Origin: Sporocytophaga sp.
GTDB taxonomy: Bacteria > Bacteroidota > Bacteroidia > Cytophagales > Cytophagaceae
DNA length: 55,272 nucleotides
Assembly: GCF_017745095.1 (NCBI RefSeq)
Contig: NZ_JAGHZZ010000012.1
Span: 1-55,272, forward strand
Direction: 5' to 3'
Shown: positions 51,711-55,272 of the stretch, in pieces
Layout: each line of letters begins with the position of its first letter
How positions within the stretch are numbered: position 1 is the first letter of the stretch
Translations under genes and position numbers: made by a program
The notes under the pieces: generated by a model
Told to the model about the DNA's origin: nothing
The model's database searches: none
What the model saw: the letters and a program-made list of their open reading frames with translations, nothing else

Positions 51711-53309
51711 ATGACACGACTATTACTTCAAAGAAAAGGCATTAACCTTTCTTTCATTTTATTTTTAATGTTCAATTTGAATAACCTATATGGACAACAA
51801 GTAAAGCTGCCGACAGATACCACCTTCAGTGAGAATTTGAGTAAGAATCCTGATAGAGATCTGTACCCGGGAGAAGAGTTTGATATTTTCTTTGACATGA
51901 CAGGTTTTCCCCCTGGCACTATATATATCGCTCTGATGCATAAAAGCGATGAAGAGATCACCATAGGCGGAACTACAACTGGAAGTCCGATACATGCTAA
52001 GATACCTTTGGATGCTGTCCCTGGAAACTATGGTGTAAAGGTAGTCGCAGCGACTAGCCTTCCTGGAAAATCTAAAACTATTATAATCAGAGATTCTCTG
52101 AACTACGACATTAATAAGTGGACGTCAATTTCAGGAAACGAAGCAGGCAAATTACAATTTTCTGGTACAGGTGAAAGAGTAGCAGTTTCTAAGCCTGTGA
52201 ATTTCTCTACTGGAGGATTTATTCAGGTTGATTTCAAATGGCTTCAAACGAACACTACTGCGAATTCAGATGTTTATATCGAATACTCTACCGACTATGG
52301 CGCAACATGGCAGCCAGGAACAAAACTTTCACCTGCTGTGAATTACGATAAATTCATGTTGTATGATTTTCCTGCCTCTGCTAATTCAGACCATACACTT
52401 GTTCGTTTTACACAACCAAATTATACAGCAGGGATGGATGGATGGAAAATAGATCTCATTTTATTGGATGAGCAAGGCAATACTATAATGCCTAACTACT
52501 ATGAAAATATCCACTTTGCTGTGCTAGGTCCTAGTATCATTCTTAACAATCCTGAGTCAAGGGCAATTTGTGATGGACAAGCAACAAATTATAGCTTTAC
52601 AACAAGAGGAGTATTTCCAGAAGGCAATGTTTTCACTGCTCAAGTATCAGATAAATTGGGAAATTTTGATAATCCGGTAGATATAGGAACATTATCTTCA
52701 ACAACAGGCGGAACAATCAATGTAACATTCCCTGATAATCTGCAAGCCGGAAACCTTTATAAAGTCAGGGTCATTGCAATTGCAAATGGAAAAAATATTA
52801 GTGCCTCCGATGCATCTCCTCATCTTGAATTAGGCGATTATTGGAATTCTACAATTACCAAAGATCAAAATACACTTATAGCGCCAGAAGGTACAAGTTA
52901 CCAGTGGTACAGGGACAATCAATTAGTTGATGGAGCAACTGGAAAAACTTATGAGAGTGATGGTTCAGGTTATTTCTCCTGCAAGGTAACCGGAACTAAC
53001 GGATGTACTTATATTACCTCTGCAATTGGAGTTGGGGTGTTAGGAAACTATAAAAAATTGGCAGCGGAAAACTTTACGCTGTTTCCGAACCCTTCAAATG
53101 ACAAAATTACGCTTACTTCTTTAAAAGCACTGGAAGGAGAAGTAGAAGTTAGCTTGCACAATTCAGTAGGTGAAAAAATCTATTTTCAAAAAATTAATCT
53201 TAATCAACCTACTTTAGATATCGATCTTAATGGATTTAAAAGAGGAGTTTATTATCTGATGATCATTCATGAAGATGAACGGGTTTATAAACCAGTTATT
53301 AAGCTTTAA
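51711..53309 (+). CDS. Secreted multi-domain protein with T9SS sorting domain
   Basis: The product is 532 aa with a signal peptide (LSFILFLMFNLNNLYGQ). Residues about 30-130 form a beta-sandwich. Residues about 160-260 resemble a reelin-type subrepeat (VDFKWLQTNTT, then YIEYSTDYGATWQPG). Residues about 380-435 are Ig-like (SYQWYRDNQLVDGATGKTYE). The C-terminus is a type A T9SS sorting domain (LFPNPSNDKITLTSLKALEG, FKRGVYYLMI, KPVIKL). It is probably displayed on the surface or released; an adhesive role is inferred. It is a single-gene unit ended by a strong terminator. Confidence 0.8.
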   Translation: MTRLLLQRKGINLSFILFLMFNLNNLYGQQVKLPTDTTFSENLSKNPDRDLYPGEEFDIFFDMTGFPPGTIYIALMHKSDEEITIGGTTTGSPIHAKIPLDAVPGNYGVKVVAATSLPGKSKTIIIRDSLNYDINKWTSISGNEAGKLQFSGTGERVAVSKPVNFSTGGFIQVDFKWLQTNTTANSDVYIEYSTDYGATWQPGTKLSPAVNYDKFMLYDFPASANSDHTLVRFTQPNYTAGMDGWKIDLILLDEQGNTIMPNYYENIHFAVLGPSIILNNPESRAICDGQATNYSFTTRGVFPEGNVFTAQVSDKLGNFDNPVDIGTLSSTTGGTINVTFPDNLQAGNLYKVRVIAIANGKNISASDASPHLELGDYWNSTITKDQNTLIAPEGTSYQWYRDNQLVDGATGKTYESDGSGYFSCKVTGTNGCTYITSAIGVGVLGNYKKLAAENFTLFPNPSNDKITLTSLKALEGEVEVSLHNSVGEKIYFQKINLNQPTLDIDLNGFKRGVYYLMIIHEDERVYKPVIKL

Positions 53310-53324
53310 CTAAATACAGTTACC

Positions 53325-53360
53325 ACGGAAAGCCTTGTTTACAGGGGCTTTCCGTTTATT
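53325..53360 (+). terminator. Rho-independent terminator
   Basis: The 10-bp stem ACGGAAAGCC / GGCTTTCCGT (53325-53334 and 53346-53355), with an 11-nt loop, is followed by TTATTTT. It lies 16 nt after the T9SS cargo gene. Confidence 0.9.
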
Positions 53361-53491
53361 TTAAAGAAAGATTATATTTAAAAAACATCGAATCATTTAC
53401 CTTTTTACCTCTCTTTAGTTCATTTCATAAGATACCTTTCGATTTCCCTGAAAACTGGCTAAATTGCATCCAGATTCAAGGTTTCAGTAGA

Positions 53492-54235
53492 ATGAAAGTA
53501 TCAGGTAACGGAAAAGAAAAAAAGAAGAAAAAAATTAAGCTTACCCTTTTTGCGCGTGTACTTTTATTTATCATTCTTTTCAGTGTTGCATTTTTAATCT
53601 GGAATAAATTCAGATTTCTTCTGAACAATCAGCCCGTACTGGACAATAAGAATTACCCACTTGAACTGGACTCCATCAATATCGTTAAGAAAAAATTGTA
53701 TAAAAAAAGAGCTGGAAAAGCTGAGCTGGAAAAGAACTTTCTTCACCTGATTAATAAAAAGGTTTTCCCTTATTGGTACGGTACCAAATGGGACTTTAAC
53801 GGTACCACCGAAACACCCAATGAAGGAAGAATAGCCTGCGGATACTTCGTTACAACAGTACTAAGAGATATGGGAGTACCTATAAAAAGAAGCAGAATGG
53901 CGCAATGTCCTTCGGAAGAAATGATCAGAAGTCTCGTCTCAAAAAAGAATGTCCATCATTTGTCAGGCCTTGATATCAATGAATTCGAAGCAAAGTTGAA
54001 GCAGTTTGGCAATGGTTTATATGTGATTGGATTGGACAAACATACTGGATTTATACTTTTATCAAGTGATGGAAATTACTTTATCCATTCCAGTGGCATG
54101 TACCCATTTCAGGTAGTAAAAGAACCTTTAGTTAAATCTAATGTCCTTATCAAATCCAACTACAGAGTAGTAGGTAAGATCAGCTCTGATGAGATATTTC
54201 TGAGGAAATGGGTGAGGAACCGAAGCACTCAATGA
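53492..54235 (+). CDS. Membrane-anchored NlpC/P60-like protein
   Basis: The product is 247 aa. A lysine-rich start and one membrane segment (residues 20-37) place the rest in the periplasm. The domain at about 80-215 has YWYGTKWDFNGTT, then Cys116 in RIACGYFVTTVLRDMG, His184 in GLDKHTGFIL and a further His199 in YFIHSSG. The Cys-then-His order fits the NlpC/P60 fold of cell-wall amidases and related cysteine hydrolases. Activity on peptidoglycan is inferred. Confidence 0.65.
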   Translation: MKVSGNGKEKKKKKIKLTLFARVLLFIILFSVAFLIWNKFRFLLNNQPVLDNKNYPLELDSINIVKKKLYKKRAGKAELEKNFLHLINKKVFPYWYGTKWDFNGTTETPNEGRIACGYFVTTVLRDMGVPIKRSRMAQCPSEEMIRSLVSKKNVHHLSGLDINEFEAKLKQFGNGLYVIGLDKHTGFILLSSDGNYFIHSSGMYPFQVVKEPLVKSNVLIKSNYRVVGKISSDEIFLRKWVRNRSTQ

Positions 54236-54252
54236 GTTAGATATTAATCCCA

Positions 54253-55272
54253 TTATAGATGTGACATATTTTTCAAATGCCTCAAATGTGCTAATACCCC
54301 TCCCCAATAGGTAGTTTGATTTGGTTTGACCCCATTTTCAATTAATACATCGTACAAAATCCTATTAAGTCTAGGATAATAAAAATGATGTATATGAGGG
54401 AAAAGATGATGAGCTATATGATTATTAAAACCTCCGAATATAAAATTGGCTAATTTACTATAGGGATGCATATCATTAGAACATTTCACCTGATTCATCA
54501 ACCAAGAAGTTTCTATAAATCCATCCTGATCGACTTTAGGATATTCAACGCCTTCTACATGATGGGTCATAAAAAAGGTAAATAACAGAAATAAAGATAT
54601 GACTACATGCATCAGTAAAAACCCTGACAATACTATAAACCAAGGCTGAGGCGAATACATTAAAGGTAGTATTATTAAATAGAATATATAAAACAACTTC
54701 TGAATCCAAAAGGAAGCGCCATACTTTAGTGGATAAGTTTTTTTTCGATTTTTGCCTGAGAAAAAGATACTAAAATCTTTAATACCAATCCAAAACAGAG
54801 AATATGTAGTATATGCTAAAGGTGCATAAAGATGCTGAAACCGGTGAAACCAAAAATACCTGCTCCCAGGTATCACCCTTATCAAACCTGATATTTCCAG
54901 ATCAGTATCATAATTCTCTACATTAGGAGCATAATGATGTGACTCTACATGTCTTTTCTTCCAGGCTTCCGCATGCGCTCCATTAATTGCATAAATAAGG
55001 ATAAAACCGATATCATTGTAAGTTTTACTTTTAAAAATTGTTCCGTGCGAAAAATCGTGAGCAAAATTAAATGCTAACAATAATGCCACCAGACCATAAA
55101 GAATAAAGGTGAAACAGAATACTATGCTATTATCTGTCAGATACAAACAGGAATATGTAAATACCAACAATAAACTATAAATGCTAAATTTTAATGTATT
55201 TGCGATGAGGAATTCTTTTGAATCAAAATGTATCCCTTCTTCTACCCTGCGATGAATAACCTTGAGCAAAGC
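54253..55272 (-). CDS. Membrane fatty-acid desaturase, 5' end beyond the window
   Basis: At least 339 codons; no ATG is seen before the window edge, so the N-terminus is missing. The three histidine boxes of the membrane di-iron desaturases are present: HDFSH (about residues 72-76 of the visible part), HVESHH (108-113) and HIAHH (285-289, followed by LFPHIHH). Four membrane segments surround them. The H-x-x-H-H last box differs from front-end desaturases, which have Q-x-x-H-H, so acyl-lipid or acyl-CoA desaturation of a membrane fatty acid is likely. No cytochrome b5 domain is visible. Confidence 0.9.
   Translation of the reverse strand, partial: ALLKVIHRRVEEGIHFDSKEFLIANTLKFSIYSLLLVFTYSCLYLTDNSIVFCFTFILYGLVALLLAFNFAHDFSHGTIFKSKTYNDIGFILIYAINGAHAEAWKKRHVESHHYAPNVENYDTDLEISGLIRVIPGSRYFWFHRFQHLYAPLAYTTYSLFWIGIKDFSIFFSGKNRKKTYPLKYGASFWIQKLFYIFYLIILPLMYSPQPWFIVLSGFLLMHVVISLFLLFTFFMTHHVEGVEYPKVDQDGFIETSWLMNQVKCSNDMHPYSKLANFIFGGFNNHIAHHLFPHIHHFYYPRLNRILYDVLIENGVKPNQTTYWGGVLAHLRHLKNMSHL

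Overview
The window is AT-rich DNA from a Bacteroidota bacterium, most likely an environmental member of the Cytophagales (Cytophaga/Sporocytophaga-like; inference only). The signs are several proteins with a signal peptide plus a type IX secretion (T9SS) C-terminal sorting domain, SprB-type repeats, Bacteroidota-style RHS/YD proteins, candidate promoters of the TAnnTTTG class and weak Shine-Dalgarno sequences. No rRNA, tRNA, CRISPR array or intact insertion sequence was seen.

Region 1 (1-33151, minus strand) is the main feature: ten tightly packed genes, with gaps of 2-37 nt or overlaps, that look like one operon of about 33 kb running off the left edge. In transcription order they encode a secreted beta-helix-like protein, a Skp/OmpH-like chaperone, a lipoprotein, an 1851-aa SpvB/RHS-type protein, a small secreted protein, a 1612-aa surface protein, a 651-aa beta-propeller-like T9SS cargo, a LolA-like protein, a 1560-aa DUF6443/RHS-type protein, and a giant protein of at least 3983 aa. 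The giant protein carries a choice-of-anchor L domain, about 21 SprB-type repeats in two blocks, a beta-helix-like segment, RHS/YD repeats interrupted by about 18 YCF48-like repeats, and the RHS core at the window edge. The large proteins carry hallmarks that resemble successive segments of one RHS chain, so I read the locus as a multi-subunit, cell-surface RHS assembly with its own periplasmic chaperones. This is the best candidate for an undescribed system.

Region 2 (33.2-40.1 kb) holds an MgtC-like membrane protein with a terminator, about 1.2 kb of mostly non-coding DNA with a decayed gene, a SUKH-like protein, two small membrane proteins (one DUF2231), and a radical SAM enzyme paired with a protein resembling the C-terminal domain of lantibiotic dehydratases. 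A perfect 20-bp inverted repeat lies upstream of that pair. It is followed by a terminator and a GC-richer, twofold repeated non-coding stretch.

Region 3 (40.7-49.1 kb, minus strand) holds an acyl-carrier-like protein overlapping an M50 site-2 protease, a T9SS-sorted protein, and a complete MksF-MksE-MksB (Wadjet JetABC-like) condensin operon without a JetD nuclease. A 21-nt-period repeat sits in the kleisin gene, and related repeats lie in the spacer before mksE.

Region 4 (49.5-55.3 kb) contains a PAS histidine kinase, two small membrane proteins, a T9SS cargo protein with a terminator, an anchored NlpC/P60-like protein, and a fatty-acid desaturase cut by the right edge.
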